A DNA stretch of 53,742 bases, taken from assembly GCA_035535055.1 (NCBI GenBank), contig DATLQT010000105.1, positions 1 through 53,742 of the forward strand. The letters are read 5' to 3'. A program made the position numbers and the translations under genes. The notes beneath the pieces were generated by a model, which saw only the letters and a list, made by a program, of their open reading frames with translations, ran no database searches and was not told where the DNA came from. This DNA is from UBA6019 sp035535055. GTDB taxonomy: Bacteria > Chloroflexota > Dormibacteria > Dormibacterales > Dormibacteraceae. Shown in pieces: positions 16,760 to 24,718 of the stretch. Every line of letters begins with the position of its first letter. Position 1 is the first letter of the stretch.

Positions 16760-17515
16760 CTATATATTCGAGCGGCTCTGGCCGCCGTCGACCGTCCAGC
16801 TGGCGCCGGTGACCAGGCTCGCCCGCTCGCTGCAGAGGAACGCGACCACCGCCGCCACCTCCTCCGGCCGACCGAAGCGCCCGAGCGGGAGGTCGTGGTC
16901 GACGAAGACCGCCATCGCGGCGGGGTCGGCCTTCTGGCGGCGGTCCCAGGAGCCGCCCTCGAAGAGGATCGACCCGGGGGCCACCGAATTGACCAGCACG
17001 CCATCGGAGGCGACCTCTCGGGCAAGTGATGCGGCGAAACTGATCTCGGCCGCCTTGGCGGCGTTGTAGGAGGGCGCGCCGCCGGTCTCGCGGCCGTAGA
17101 TCGAGCTCACCACGACCACCCGGCCCCAACCCCGGCCGGTCATTCCCGGCAGCGCAAGGCGGCTCATCCGGACCGCCGCGTAGAGGTTGACCTTCATCGC
17201 CGTCTCGAGCTCGGGGACGCCGGTGTCCTGCCAGCTGCTTCCGGCCCGCCCGCCGAGGTTGTTGACCAAGATATCGATCCCGCCCAGAGCCTCCTCGGCC
17301 GCGCCGAAAGCTCGCTCGCAGCCGTCATCGCCGGCGAGGTCGGCGGTGATCGTGACTACGCCCAGCTCGGCCTCCACGGCCCGCAGGCCCTCTTCGCCGC
17401 GGGCCACCACCGCGACCCGGGCTCCCTCGGCCACTAGTGTCCGGGCGATCTCACGGCCGATGCCCCGGCTGCCGCCGGTGACGAGAGCGCGACGGTCTTT
17501 CAAGCCCAGGTCCAA
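16760..17515 (-). CDS. SDR family oxidoreductase
   Basis: Short-chain dehydrogenase of the classical 250-aa type (251 aa). The cofactor motif TGGSRGIG spans residues 13-20, NNLGG follows near 85, and the catalytic residues are S138 and Y150-xxx-K154. The substrate is unknown; 3-oxoacyl-ACP reductase-like enzymes and many others share this pattern. The frame is open far upstream, but homology begins at DLGLKDRRALVTG, so TTG 17513-17515 is taken. A TACGAT -10 nine bases upstream would make a nearly leaderless mRNA. Divergent from the NUDIX gene. Confidence 0.85.
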   Translation of the reverse strand: MDLGLKDRRALVTGGSRGIGREIARTLVAEGARVAVVARGEEGLRAVEAELGVVTITADLAGDDGCERAFGAAEEALGGIDILVNNLGGRAGSSWQDTGVPELETAMKVNLYAAVRMSRLALPGMTGRGWGRVVVVSSIYGRETGGAPSYNAAKAAEISFAASLAREVASDGVLVNSVAPGSILFEGGSWDRRQKADPAAMAVFVDHDLPLGRFGRPEEVAAVVAFLCSERASLVTGASWTVDGGQSRSNI

Positions 17516-17524
17516 AGCAACCCA

Positions 17525-17534
17525 ATCGTAAACT
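17525..17534. promoter_or_regulatory. overlapping divergent -10 elements (SDR / NUDIX)
   Basis: On the minus strand TACGAT (17530 to 17525) sits nine bases before the SDR TTG. On the plus strand TAAACT (17529-17534) sits ten bases before the NUDIX TTG. The two hexamers share the TA at 17529-17530. The whole space between the two start codons is 29 bp, so both promoters must fit here. Confidence 0.5.
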
Positions 17535-17544
17535 GGGCCCTGTC

Positions 17545-18294
17545 TTGACCCAGATACCCCCCGGTCTAGCCGGCGTCCTCCACGACGGCCCTCCGGTGAA
17601 GCCGCGACCGGCCGCGACGGTGCTGCTGCTCCGGGATGCCAAACCATGGGAGGTCCTGATGATGCTCCGGCCCGGCGGGGCCGACTTCGCGCCCGGCGCG
17701 CACGTCTTCCCCGGCGGCTCGGTCCACCCCGAGGACCGCCTGCTCGGCGATCCCTGCGCCGGCGCGGCCATCCGCGAGCTGTTCGAGGAGGTCGGCATCC
17801 TGCTCGCCCGGGGGCCGGCGGGCTTCGCCACCGAGAAGGACGCCGAGCGCCTCCGGCTGCGGCTCGCCCACGGCGTCAGCTTCCCGCTCGCCCTGAAGGA
17901 GGCCCGGCTGACCCCGGTGGTCGACGAACTCGCCTATTTCGCCCGCTGGGTCACCCCGGCGCAGCTGCGGCGCCGCTTCGACACTCGGTTCTACCTGGCC
18001 AACCTGCCCGCCGACCAAGAGGTCCACCCCCAGCCGGGCGAGGTCGAAGCGTGGCGCTGGGTCTCGGCTGCCGACGCGCTCGGCGACCCGGCATTCACCA
18101 TGGTCTTCGTCACCCGTCGGGTCCTCGAGATGGTGTCGGTCGAGGACTCCGCGGAGGCGCTCCTGGAGTGCTACCGAGTCCGCCGGCGGGTCAGGACGGT
18201 GCGGCCGGAGGTCAGGATCGTCGACGGCCGCTTCGAGGTTGTCACCGAGACGCTGCCAGCGATTCCCCGAGCTCACGGGCGACGGACACGATGA
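17545..18294 (+). CDS. NUDIX hydrolase
   Basis: A 249-aa NUDIX-superfamily hydrolase, which would cleave a nucleoside diphosphate linked to another group. The Nudix box is visible as GGSV followed, after an extra stretch, by AAIRELFEEVGILL (R77, E78, E81, E82). The longer spacing between GG and REL and the overall length resemble the NUDT19/CoA-diphosphatase-type subgroup, so an acyl-CoA or CoA substrate is possible but not shown. It starts at TTG 17545. Its last 53 bases overlap the end of the convergent decarboxylase gene. Confidence 0.85.
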   Translation: MTQIPPGLAGVLHDGPPVKPRPAATVLLLRDAKPWEVLMMLRPGGADFAPGAHVFPGGSVHPEDRLLGDPCAGAAIRELFEEVGILLARGPAGFATEKDAERLRLRLAHGVSFPLALKEARLTPVVDELAYFARWVTPAQLRRRFDTRFYLANLPADQEVHPQPGEVEAWRWVSAADALGDPAFTMVFVTRRVLEMVSVEDSAEALLECYRVRRRVRTVRPEVRIVDGRFEVVTETLPAIPRAHGRRTR

Positions 18295-19675
18295 GGTCGA
18301 CATCGCTCTCGGTGGACCTCCAGTTGGCGATCGCCGGACGGAAAGCCACCACGTCCTGGTAGAAGGTCGTTCCGAAGAAGACTCTGCCGTCCTCCAGAAT
18401 GACGGCGCCGAGACGGCGATTGAGGTCGTCCAGTCCGTCCTCCGGGTAACCCGGAGGACGGTACCGGAAGCAGACGACGTTGAGCGGCGCGGGCGCCAAC
18501 AGCTCGAAGTCGGGCGCTGCGGTCACCTGCATCGCGACCCGCCTCGCCAGCGAGATGTGACGGTCCACCATCTCCCGGTAGCCCTCCCGGCCGTAGGCAT
18601 GAAGCGTGGCCCAAACGGCCAGCGCCCGGGCCCGCCGGGAAGCTTCAGGGCCGAAATCGCCGAAGCTCGGCCGCTCGTCGGTCCCCAGCGGCAGATACGG
18701 CCCGGTGATGGAGAACGCCCCCGTCATCAGCGCCGGGTCGCGGACGAAGGCGAAGCCACAGTCGTAGGGGACGTTCAGCCACTTGTGGCCGTCGGCGATC
18801 ACCGAGTCGGCGCCTTCCACGCCCACCGCTAGGTGGCGCGCCAGCGTGGAGACCCGCGCGAAGAGCCCGAAGGCGCCGTCGACATGCACCCAGGCATTGC
18901 GCCGGTGGGCGACCTCGACCATCTCCTCGATCGGATCGAAGTCACCAGCGTTGACCTCGCCGGCGTTGGCGATGACGATCGCGGGCGCTCCCTTGAGCTC
19001 GTCGAGCGCGCTCCGAAACGCGTCCATGTCGAGCCGCCCCACGCTGTCGGCGACCAACCGCCGGGCGCTGGCTCGGCCGATGCCCGCCATCGCCAGCGCC
19101 TTGACGGCTGAGCCGTGCAGGTAGCCGCTGGTCAGGACAGGGATGGGCGGCAGGCCCGCGAACCCGTCGCTGTCGATATCCATCCCGTGCTCGAGGCCCC
19201 ACCAGCGCCGGGCGGAGGCGAGCCCGACGAAGTTGGCGGTCGTGGCGCCGGTCGTGAGCACGCCGCCCCAGTCCGGCGGCAACTCGAAGAGGTCCTTCAA
19301 CCAGCCGACGGTCACCTTCTCCAGTCGCGACCCGAGTGGTGACGAGACCCAGCTGAACGCGTTCTGGTCGAGCGCGGAGGCGAACCAGTCGGCGGCGAGA
19401 GCCGCCGGCGTCGAGCCGCCGGTCACGAAGTGGAAGAAGCGAGGACCGGCTGAGCGGGTTGCCGCGTCGGCGCCGTCGGTGATCAGCTTCTCCAGCATCG
19501 CGGCGGAGCCCAGACCAACCTCCGGCAGTGGCTCCTGGAGGGCCGCCGCGGCGCCTTCGACCCGGCCGCTGTGAACAGGCTCCGAGTCGATCGCCGCCAG
19601 GTATCGCTCGGCGGCCTCGGCTACCTGGCGGAGAAGGGGACCCAGCCGCGCGCGGTCGCCTAACGGGTCGCTCAC
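18242..19675 (-). CDS. PLP-dependent group II decarboxylase (aromatic amino acid decarboxylase-like)
   Basis: Pyridoxal-phosphate enzyme of 477 aa. K298 in VIADGHKWLNVPYDCGF is the cofactor lysine and D266 in VHVDGAFG holds the pyridine nitrogen. These match the DDC/glutamate decarboxylase family, whose members decarboxylate aromatic or acidic amino acids. The substrate cannot be told from sequence. The GTG start at 19673-19675 overlaps the stop of dCMP deaminase (GTGA), so the two are translationally coupled, although no shared pathway is obvious. Confidence 0.86.
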   Translation of the reverse strand: MSDPLGDRARLGPLLRQVAEAAERYLAAIDSEPVHSGRVEGAAAALQEPLPEVGLGSAAMLEKLITDGADAATRSAGPRFFHFVTGGSTPAALAADWFASALDQNAFSWVSSPLGSRLEKVTVGWLKDLFELPPDWGGVLTTGATTANFVGLASARRWWGLEHGMDIDSDGFAGLPPIPVLTSGYLHGSAVKALAMAGIGRASARRLVADSVGRLDMDAFRSALDELKGAPAIVIANAGEVNAGDFDPIEEMVEVAHRRNAWVHVDGAFGLFARVSTLARHLAVGVEGADSVIADGHKWLNVPYDCGFAFVRDPALMTGAFSITGPYLPLGTDERPSFGDFGPEASRRARALAVWATLHAYGREGYREMVDRHISLARRVAMQVTAAPDFELLAPAPLNVVCFRYRPPGYPEDGLDDLNRRLGAVILEDGRVFFGTTFYQDVVAFRPAIANWRSTESDVDLIVSVARELGESLAASR

Positions 19676-20106
19676 CGCCAGCGGTCGCGGAGGCTCTTGT
19701 ACTCGATGACCTCGACCCCGCCCTGCCGCAGCACCTCAAGGCCAGCCCCGTCCCGGTAGGCGTTGCGGTAGAAAACTTTGGTCACGTTGGTGTTGATCGT
19801 CATCTTGGCGCACATGACGCAAGGTGAGGTGGTGACGAACATCAGCTTGCCCGGCAGCTGGGCCCCCGCCTTGATGAGGGCGTTCTGCTCGCTGTGGATG
19901 CAGCCGCACCGCCCCGGCTCGGTGCCGTCGCAGCGATTGGGCAGGCCCCTGGCGTTGCCGTTGTAGCCGACTCCGAGCACCTGGCTCAGATCGGGGCTAG
20001 CGATGACCGTGCCCACCTGGTTGCGCGCGCAGGTCGAGCGCTTGGCCAGCTCCTCCGCCATCCGCATGTAGACCTCTTCGAGTGGGATCCGGTCCAGCTC
20101 AGCCAT
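19672..20106 (-). CDS. dCMP deaminase (ComEB-type cytidine/deoxycytidylate deaminase)
   Basis: A 144-aa zinc deaminase that converts dCMP to dUMP for thymidylate synthesis. The active site is H71-S-E73 in CIHSEQNALIKA with zinc ligands C96 and C99 in TTSPCVMCAKM. The additional Cys/His-rich GRCGC segment just before HSE is typical of dCMP deaminases. It lies divergently across a 321-bp regulatory region from the ribonucleotide reductase gene, which fits a common role in dNTP supply. Confidence 0.92.
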   Translation of the reverse strand: MAELDRIPLEEVYMRMAEELAKRSTCARNQVGTVIASPDLSQVLGVGYNGNARGLPNRCDGTEPGRCGCIHSEQNALIKAGAQLPGKLMFVTTSPCVMCAKMTINTNVTKVFYRNAYRDGAGLEVLRQGGVEVIEYKSLRDRWR

Positions 20107-20168
20107 GGTTTGAGTTATGCCCAGAATTTACCCCTTGATTCCCAGCCGTTCCCCAGTTCAAGATATGG

Positions 20169-20189
20169 TTCTCCACAGGGTTATGCACC
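20169..20189 (+). promoter_or_regulatory. two DnaA-box-like 9-mers
   Basis: TTCTCCACA (20169-20177) and TTATGCACC (20181-20189) each differ by one base from a DnaA consensus (TTATNCACA; TTCTCCACA also differs by one from TTGTCCACA). They lie three bases apart and the second overlaps NrdR-like box 1. DnaA control of ribonucleotide reductase genes is known in E. coli. Binding here is only a suggestion. Confidence 0.3.
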
Positions 20190-20201
20190 AACATATGGTG
20201 C
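20186..20201 (+). promoter_or_regulatory. NrdR-like box 1
   Basis: CACCAACATATGGTGC contains the palindromic arms GCACCA / TGGTGC (with the preceding G) around ACATA. It resembles the 16-bp NrdR box (ACACWATATATWGTGT), best in the right half. The ATAT core at 20193-20196 is exactly 32 bp from the core of box 2, about three helical turns, the arrangement known for paired NrdR boxes. Confidence 0.65.
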
Positions 20202-20217
20202 CTCGGACAAGCTTAAG

Positions 20218-20233
20218 ACCAAACATATTGTGC
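20218..20233 (+). promoter_or_regulatory. NrdR-like box 2
   Basis: ACCAAACATATTGTGC matches the NrdR box consensus at about 12 of 16 positions, including the ATATTGTG half. It ends eight bases before the -35 hexamer of the nrdJ promoter, so a bound ATP-cone repressor pair would sit directly against RNA polymerase. Confidence 0.7.
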
Positions 20234-20241
20234 TCAAGGCC

Positions 20242-20270
20242 TTGACAACCGCCGTGACCGCCTCTAGACT
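20242..20270 (+). promoter_or_regulatory. sigma-70 promoter of nrdJ
   Basis: A consensus TTGACA (20242-20247) is followed after exactly 17 bp by TAGACT (20265-20270). This is the best-formed promoter in the window. Transcription would begin near 20277. Confidence 0.75.
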
Positions 20271-20427
20271 TGGTAACCAAGGTCGAGGCCCTGGGGCATA
20301 TGTGGCGGGCATGCTCTGGGGCCTCTTCCGTCTCTATCCGACCAACGCGATCGACACCCCGACCAGGAGGAATCCGGCGCCCAGGAAGCGCAGGCGTGGC
20401 GCCGCAGCAAAAGGAGTTTCGTAGAAG

Positions 20428-23271
20428 ATGGCCAAGAACGTAGCGGACGTCGCAGCAGAGACAGGTCGCCGCAGCTCAACTCGGGCCACCCGCGGACTCC
20501 GGTTCGATCGCTACTTCACCACCACCGGCAGCCACGCCCACGACCTGGTCGAGTGGGAGCGCCGCACCGCCGCCATCATCGGCGAGGGCGGCAAGGTCAT
20601 CTTCGAGCAGAAGGACGTCGAGGTCCCGCGCTTCTGGTCGCAGTTGGCCATCAACATCGTGGCCCAGAAGTACTTCCGCGGCCAGCAGGGCACGCCCGAC
20701 CGCGAGACCAGCGTCCGCCAGATGGTGGACCGGGTGGTCACCACCCTCGGCCGCTGGGGTCGCGAGGGCGGCTACTTCGCGACCGAGGACGACGCGATCA
20801 ACTGGGAGGAGGAGCTCCGCTGGTTGCTAGTCACCCAGCACGCTTCCTTCAACAGCCCGGTCTGGTTCAACCTCGGCGTGCCCGGGCGCGCCCAGCAGGG
20901 TAGCGCCTGTTTCATCAACTCGGTCGAGGACTCGATGGAGTCGATCCTCGACCTGGCCAAGACCGAGGGCATGCTCTTCAAGTTCGGCTCGGGCACGGGC
21001 ACCAACCTCTCGGTGCTGCGCTCCAAGCGCGAGCAGCTGTCGGGAGGCGGCACCGCCTCGGGGCCGGTTTCCTTCATGCGCGGGTACGACTCCTTCGCCG
21101 GTTCAATCAAGTCCGGCGGCACCACCCGGCGCGCGGCCAAGATGGTCATCCTCAACGCCGATCACCCGGACATCGCCGACTTCATCACCTGCAAGTCCGA
21201 CGAGGAGCGCAAGGCCTGGGCGCTGATCGACGCCGGCTACGACGCCGGCTTCAACATCATCGGCGGAGCCTACGACTCGGTCCAATTCCAGAACGCCAAC
21301 CACTCGGTGCGCGCCACCGACGACTTCATGAAGGCGGTGGTCGAGGACCGCGAGTGGACCACCAAGGCGGTCACCGACGGCCGCGTCATGGACACCTACA
21401 AGGCGCGCGACCTGATGCGCAAGATCTCCGACTCGGCCTGGATCTGCGGCGACCCGGGGATGCAGTTCGACACCATCATCCAGGACTGGAACTGCGTGCC
21501 CAACAGCGGGCGAATCAACGCCACCAACCCCTGCAGCGAGTTCGTCTTCCTCGACGACACGGCCTGCAACCTGCTCAGCCTCAACCTGCTCAAGTTCCAG
21601 GACACGGACGGCGTCTTCAACGTCGAGCGCTACCGCAGGGCGATCGCCGTCTGCATCACCGGCCAGGAGCTGATCGTCTCCAACGCCAGCTACCCGACCG
21701 CCGCGATCGGCAGGAACTCGGAGGCGCTGCGACCGCTCGGCCTCGGCTACGCCAACCTTGGCGCTCTGCTGATGTCGATGGGCCTCGCCTACGACAGCGA
21801 CGAGGGCCGACGACTCGCCGGCGCCCTGACCGGCATCCTGACCGGCGAGGGCTACGCCCAGTCGGCACGGATGGCCGAGGTCAAGGGCCCCTTCACCGAG
21901 TTCGCCAAGAACCGGGAGCCGATGCTCCGGGTGATGAACAAGCACCGCCAGACCGCCTACGAGCTGCCCGTCTCGGGTGAGGCCGGACCGGTGGTCAAGG
22001 CCGCCCGCGAGACCTGGGACGAGGCCGTCCGGCTCGGCGAGGCGCACGGCTACCGGAACGCGCAGGCGACGGTGCTGGCGCCGACGGGGACCATCGGGCT
22101 GATGATGGACTGCGACACCACCGGCATCGAACCCGACCTGGCGCTGGTGAAGTACAAGAAACTGGTTGGCGGCGGTCTCCTCAAGATCGTGAACGGCACC
22201 GTGCCGGCGGCGCTCCGCAAGCTCGGCTATGCCGAGGATCAGGTGAGAGAGATCGTCGACTACATCGACGAGCACGAGACGATCGAGGGTGCGCCCGGCC
22301 TCGCCGACGAGCACCTGAAGGTCTTCGACTGCGCCTTCAAGCCGATCAGCGGCTCCCGCACGATCGCACCAATGGGCCACGTCCGGATGATGGCCGCCGT
22401 GCAGCCCTTCATCAGCGGGTCCCAGTCCAAGACCGTGAACCTCCCGACCGAGGCGACCGTCGAGGAGATCGAGAACGTCTACATCGAGTCCTGGAAGCTG
22501 GGCCTCAAGTGCATCGCCATCTACCGCGATGGCTGCAAGCGGTCGCAGCCGCTCAGCAGCTCCTCGGACGCCAAGAAGGACGAGAAGGCCGCCGCCGATG
22601 CCCTGGCCGCGCTGGCCGCGGTGGCGCCCGCCGGCGCAGTCCGCCGGCGCCTGCCGGACGAGCGACGATCGATCACCCACAAGTTCGACATCCAGGGCCA
22701 CGAGGGATACATCACGGTCGGCCTCTACGACGATGGCCAGCCGGGTGAGATCTTCCTCACCATGGCCAAGGAGGGCTCGACCATCAGCGGCCTGATGGAC
22801 GCCTTCGCCACCCAGACCTCGCTCGCGCTCCAGTACGGGGTGCCGCTGCGGGCGATGGTCAACAAGTTCAGCCACATGCGCTTCGAGCCCTCCGGGTTCA
22901 CCCGCAACCAGGAGATCCCGATCGCCAAGTCACTGGTCGACTACCTCTTCCGCTGGCTGGCTTCGAAGTTCCTCGACCTCGACGAGCAGGAGGCTGTGGG
23001 CATCATCAAGCGCGAAGCGCCGGCTGCCGTGGCGCCCACGCCCGAGGCGGAGGCGGCGCCGGCCGCGCCTTCGGCCCCGGCGAAGACGAATGGCCACGAC
23101 CACGAGGAGATCAAGCTGGTTGTCAAGAATCCGATCTCCGACGGTAGCCAGCGCCTTACCTTCGTGGTGGACCGCGACGCACCCGCCTGCCCCGACTGCG
23201 GCGCGATCACGGTGCGGAGCGGTGCCTGCTACAAATGCATGAACTGCGGAGCGACGACCGGCTGCAGCTAG
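20428..23271 (+). CDS. nrdJ: adenosylcobalamin-dependent ribonucleoside-diphosphate reductase (class II)
   Basis: Oxygen-independent, B12-dependent enzyme making dNDPs from NDPs, 947 aa. Recognisable parts are NSPVWFNLG, FGSGTGTNLS, the active-site strand NPCSEFVFLDDTACNL, and the APTGTIGLMMDCDTTGIEPD loop with MGHVRMMAAVQPFISGSQSKTVNLP. After a low-complexity Ala/Pro linker (about 850-890) the C-terminus has a zinc-ribbon-like tail CPDCG...CYKCMNCGATTGC, as in actinobacterial NrdJ, which supplies shuttle thiols. The conserved AAGGAG precedes the ATG. Regulation by NrdR and perhaps DnaA is suggested by the upstream sites. Confidence 0.97.
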   Translation: MAKNVADVAAETGRRSSTRATRGLRFDRYFTTTGSHAHDLVEWERRTAAIIGEGGKVIFEQKDVEVPRFWSQLAINIVAQKYFRGQQGTPDRETSVRQMVDRVVTTLGRWGREGGYFATEDDAINWEEELRWLLVTQHASFNSPVWFNLGVPGRAQQGSACFINSVEDSMESILDLAKTEGMLFKFGSGTGTNLSVLRSKREQLSGGGTASGPVSFMRGYDSFAGSIKSGGTTRRAAKMVILNADHPDIADFITCKSDEERKAWALIDAGYDAGFNIIGGAYDSVQFQNANHSVRATDDFMKAVVEDREWTTKAVTDGRVMDTYKARDLMRKISDSAWICGDPGMQFDTIIQDWNCVPNSGRINATNPCSEFVFLDDTACNLLSLNLLKFQDTDGVFNVERYRRAIAVCITGQELIVSNASYPTAAIGRNSEALRPLGLGYANLGALLMSMGLAYDSDEGRRLAGALTGILTGEGYAQSARMAEVKGPFTEFAKNREPMLRVMNKHRQTAYELPVSGEAGPVVKAARETWDEAVRLGEAHGYRNAQATVLAPTGTIGLMMDCDTTGIEPDLALVKYKKLVGGGLLKIVNGTVPAALRKLGYAEDQVREIVDYIDEHETIEGAPGLADEHLKVFDCAFKPISGSRTIAPMGHVRMMAAVQPFISGSQSKTVNLPTEATVEEIENVYIESWKLGLKCIAIYRDGCKRSQPLSSSSDAKKDEKAAADALAALAAVAPAGAVRRRLPDERRSITHKFDIQGHEGYITVGLYDDGQPGEIFLTMAKEGSTISGLMDAFATQTSLALQYGVPLRAMVNKFSHMRFEPSGFTRNQEIPIAKSLVDYLFRWLASKFLDLDEQEAVGIIKREAPAAVAPTPEAEAAPAAPSAPAKTNGHDHEEIKLVVKNPISDGSQRLTFVVDRDAPACPDCGAITVRSGACYKCMNCGATTGCS

Positions 23272-23358
23272 ATAGATGCTTAAGTTCGCTTCTTTGTCAG
23301 CGGGAATTTCAGGGTCTGTCAGCGATTAGCCCAATTTGATGTCCTCGGGAGGTCAGGG

Positions 23359-23387
23359 AGGGCCGGCAGCTCCGGGTTGCCGGCCCT
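23359..23387 (+). terminator. terminator hairpin after nrdJ
   Basis: A perfect 10-bp stem (AGGGCCGGCA / TGCCGGCCCT) closes a 9-base loop 88 bases after the nrdJ stop. The U-tract is weak (TTCAAC), so termination may be inefficient or Rho-assisted. Confidence 0.6.
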
Positions 23388-23410
23388 TCAACCGATCTAG
23401 GAAGCGATGA

Positions 23411-23943
23411 TCACCATGAGACGAGCAGCTTGAGCCAAGCTAGCGATGGAGCCGCCTGTGCGGCCTGGATGCGCGGGGCGTTGGTAGTCCGGGCGGTGGT
23501 GGCTGCTGCAGGGAGCTGTAGGTCAGCATCCCCGTAAAGGACGCGAGAGCGGCTGCGACCGCTTCGGGCGGCGCCTTCACTCCCGCCGCCGTTGCACCGA
23601 AGACCTCCGGGGCGGCGGGTCCGCCCTGCATCTCGACGCTGGGCGCGACGAGGAGCAGATCGACCCAGGCGGCCCCGACCGACCACGGCCAGTCGAAGAA
23701 GCGAGCCCCCTCGCTGGTGAGCAAGATGTTGTCGGCGCGCAAATCCATGTGCAGCAGAGTCCGTCCTGCGACTGCCGCCGGTGCTTCCGCCTCGAGTCTG
23801 CAGAGGACATCGAGGTGGGTAGCGGTCCAGTCGTCGAGACCGGCGGGTTGCTCACCCAGCGCCTGCCAGCGACGCCATTTCTGGAACCGCTCGGCAGCCT
23901 CCGGGGCCTCGACCCGTGACAGCGTCTCCTGCTGACCTTGCAC
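23411..23943 (-). pseudogene. phosphotransferase (APH family) remnant, truncated and frameshifted
   Basis: The minus strand encodes the C-terminal half of an aminoglycoside-phosphotransferase-fold kinase. It has the catalytic loop HMDLRADNILL (HxDxxxxN), the metal-binding FFDWPWS and the tail SFTGMLTYSSLQQPPPPGLPT. About 100 N-terminal residues (nucleotide-binding lobe) are missing. After PGLPT the frame runs into a premature TAG. The expected ending RIQAAQAAPSLAWLKLLVSW continues in another frame to a stop at 23411, so one base was gained or lost near 23475. No intact copy is seen nearby. The protein is very probably inactive. Confidence 0.75.
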
Positions 23944-23973
23944 GCAGGTACCGCGGCTTCGGGCATCGGTCTC

Positions 23974-23979
23974 TAGACT
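23974..23979 (+). promoter_or_regulatory. -10 element of a leaderless VIT-family gene
   Basis: TAGACT, identical to the nrdJ -10, ends six bases before the GTG start of the VIT gene. Transcription would begin at or next to the start codon, and no Shine-Dalgarno is present. Confidence 0.55.
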
Positions 23980-23985
23980 CGATCA

Positions 23986-24684
23986 GTGGGGACCATCACG
24001 CGGGAGCGACACCGGGGGCAGCGAGCGGGATGGCTCCGCGCATCCGTCCTCGGCGCCGACGACGGCATCGTGTCGGTTGCGAGCGTAGCCATCGGCGTCA
24101 TCGCCGCTGGTGCCTCGACCCGGGCCATCATCACGGCGGGGGTCGCGGCCCTAGTCGCCGGCGCGATGTCGATGGCGGCAGGGGAATACGTGTCAGTCAG
24201 CTCGCAGCGGGATACCGAGCGCGCCGACATCGAGCGGGAACGGGGGGAACTGGAGGCCAGTCCTGAGGCCGAGAAACGCGAGCTGGCCGGAATCTACGAG
24301 AAGCGCGGACTCTCAGCCAAACTGGCCGCGCAAGTGGCCGGCGCATTGATGTCCTCCAAGGCACTGGAGGCCCACGCGCGCGACGAGCTCAACATCGATC
24401 CCGACGCGCTGGCCCGGCCGGTCCAGGCCGCGCTCTCTTCGGCCGCCAGCTTCACTGCGGGAGGCGTGCTGCCGATCCTGGCGTTTTTCCTCGTCCCTGC
24501 CGCTATCAGGACCGAGGCCGTGGTGGCCAGCGCGATCATCGCCCTGGTGGTGCTCGGCTTGGCCGGCGCCCGGGTTGGTGGAGCGCCGATGTGGCCCGCG
24601 GCGCTGAGGGTGAGCGTTGGGGGCGGGTTCGCAATGCTGGTCACGGCGGGGATCGGTCGGCTGGTCGGCGGGGTAGGCCTCTAG
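23986..24684 (+). CDS. VIT family (CCC1/VIT1-like) membrane transporter
   Basis: Predicted iron/manganese transporter of 232 aa with five membrane segments. The first helix carries the family motif ASVLGADDGIVSVASVAIGV. The second (AALVAGAMSMAAGEYVSVSSQRD) leads into the conserved charged cytoplasmic region (residues about 78-140) that binds metal in this family. The last three helices follow after SAASFTAGGVLPILAFFL. The GTG start is chosen from the -10 position and the short N-terminus. Metal specificity is not visible. Confidence 0.88.
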   Translation: MGTITRERHRGQRAGWLRASVLGADDGIVSVASVAIGVIAAGASTRAIITAGVAALVAGAMSMAAGEYVSVSSQRDTERADIERERGELEASPEAEKRELAGIYEKRGLSAKLAAQVAGALMSSKALEAHARDELNIDPDALARPVQAALSSAASFTAGGVLPILAFFLVPAAIRTEAVVASAIIALVVLGLAGARVGGAPMWPAALRVSVGGGFAMLVTAGIGRLVGGVGL

Positions 24685-24718
24685 GCCTCCCACCCTGCCA
24701 GAGCCCGACGAGCTCCCT

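Larger units (their letters stand above)
20107..20427. other. intergenic regulatory region between dCMP deaminase and nrdJ
   Basis: This is the longest gene-free stretch in the window. Its left half is clearly more AT-rich than the surroundings and holds DnaA-box-like sequences, two NrdR-like boxes and a sigma-70 promoter for nrdJ. The right half (about 20277-20427) is the nrdJ leader of about 150 bases, ending in AAAGGAG 12 bases before the ATG. I looked for a cobalamin riboswitch in the leader and did not find a B12-box-like sequence. Confidence 0.7.

Noticed and set aside
20277..20427. Cobalamin riboswitch in the nrdJ leader
   Set aside because: The gene is B12-dependent so a riboswitch was sought, but no B12-box-like sequence or expected core was found. 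The NrdR-like boxes explain the regulation better.
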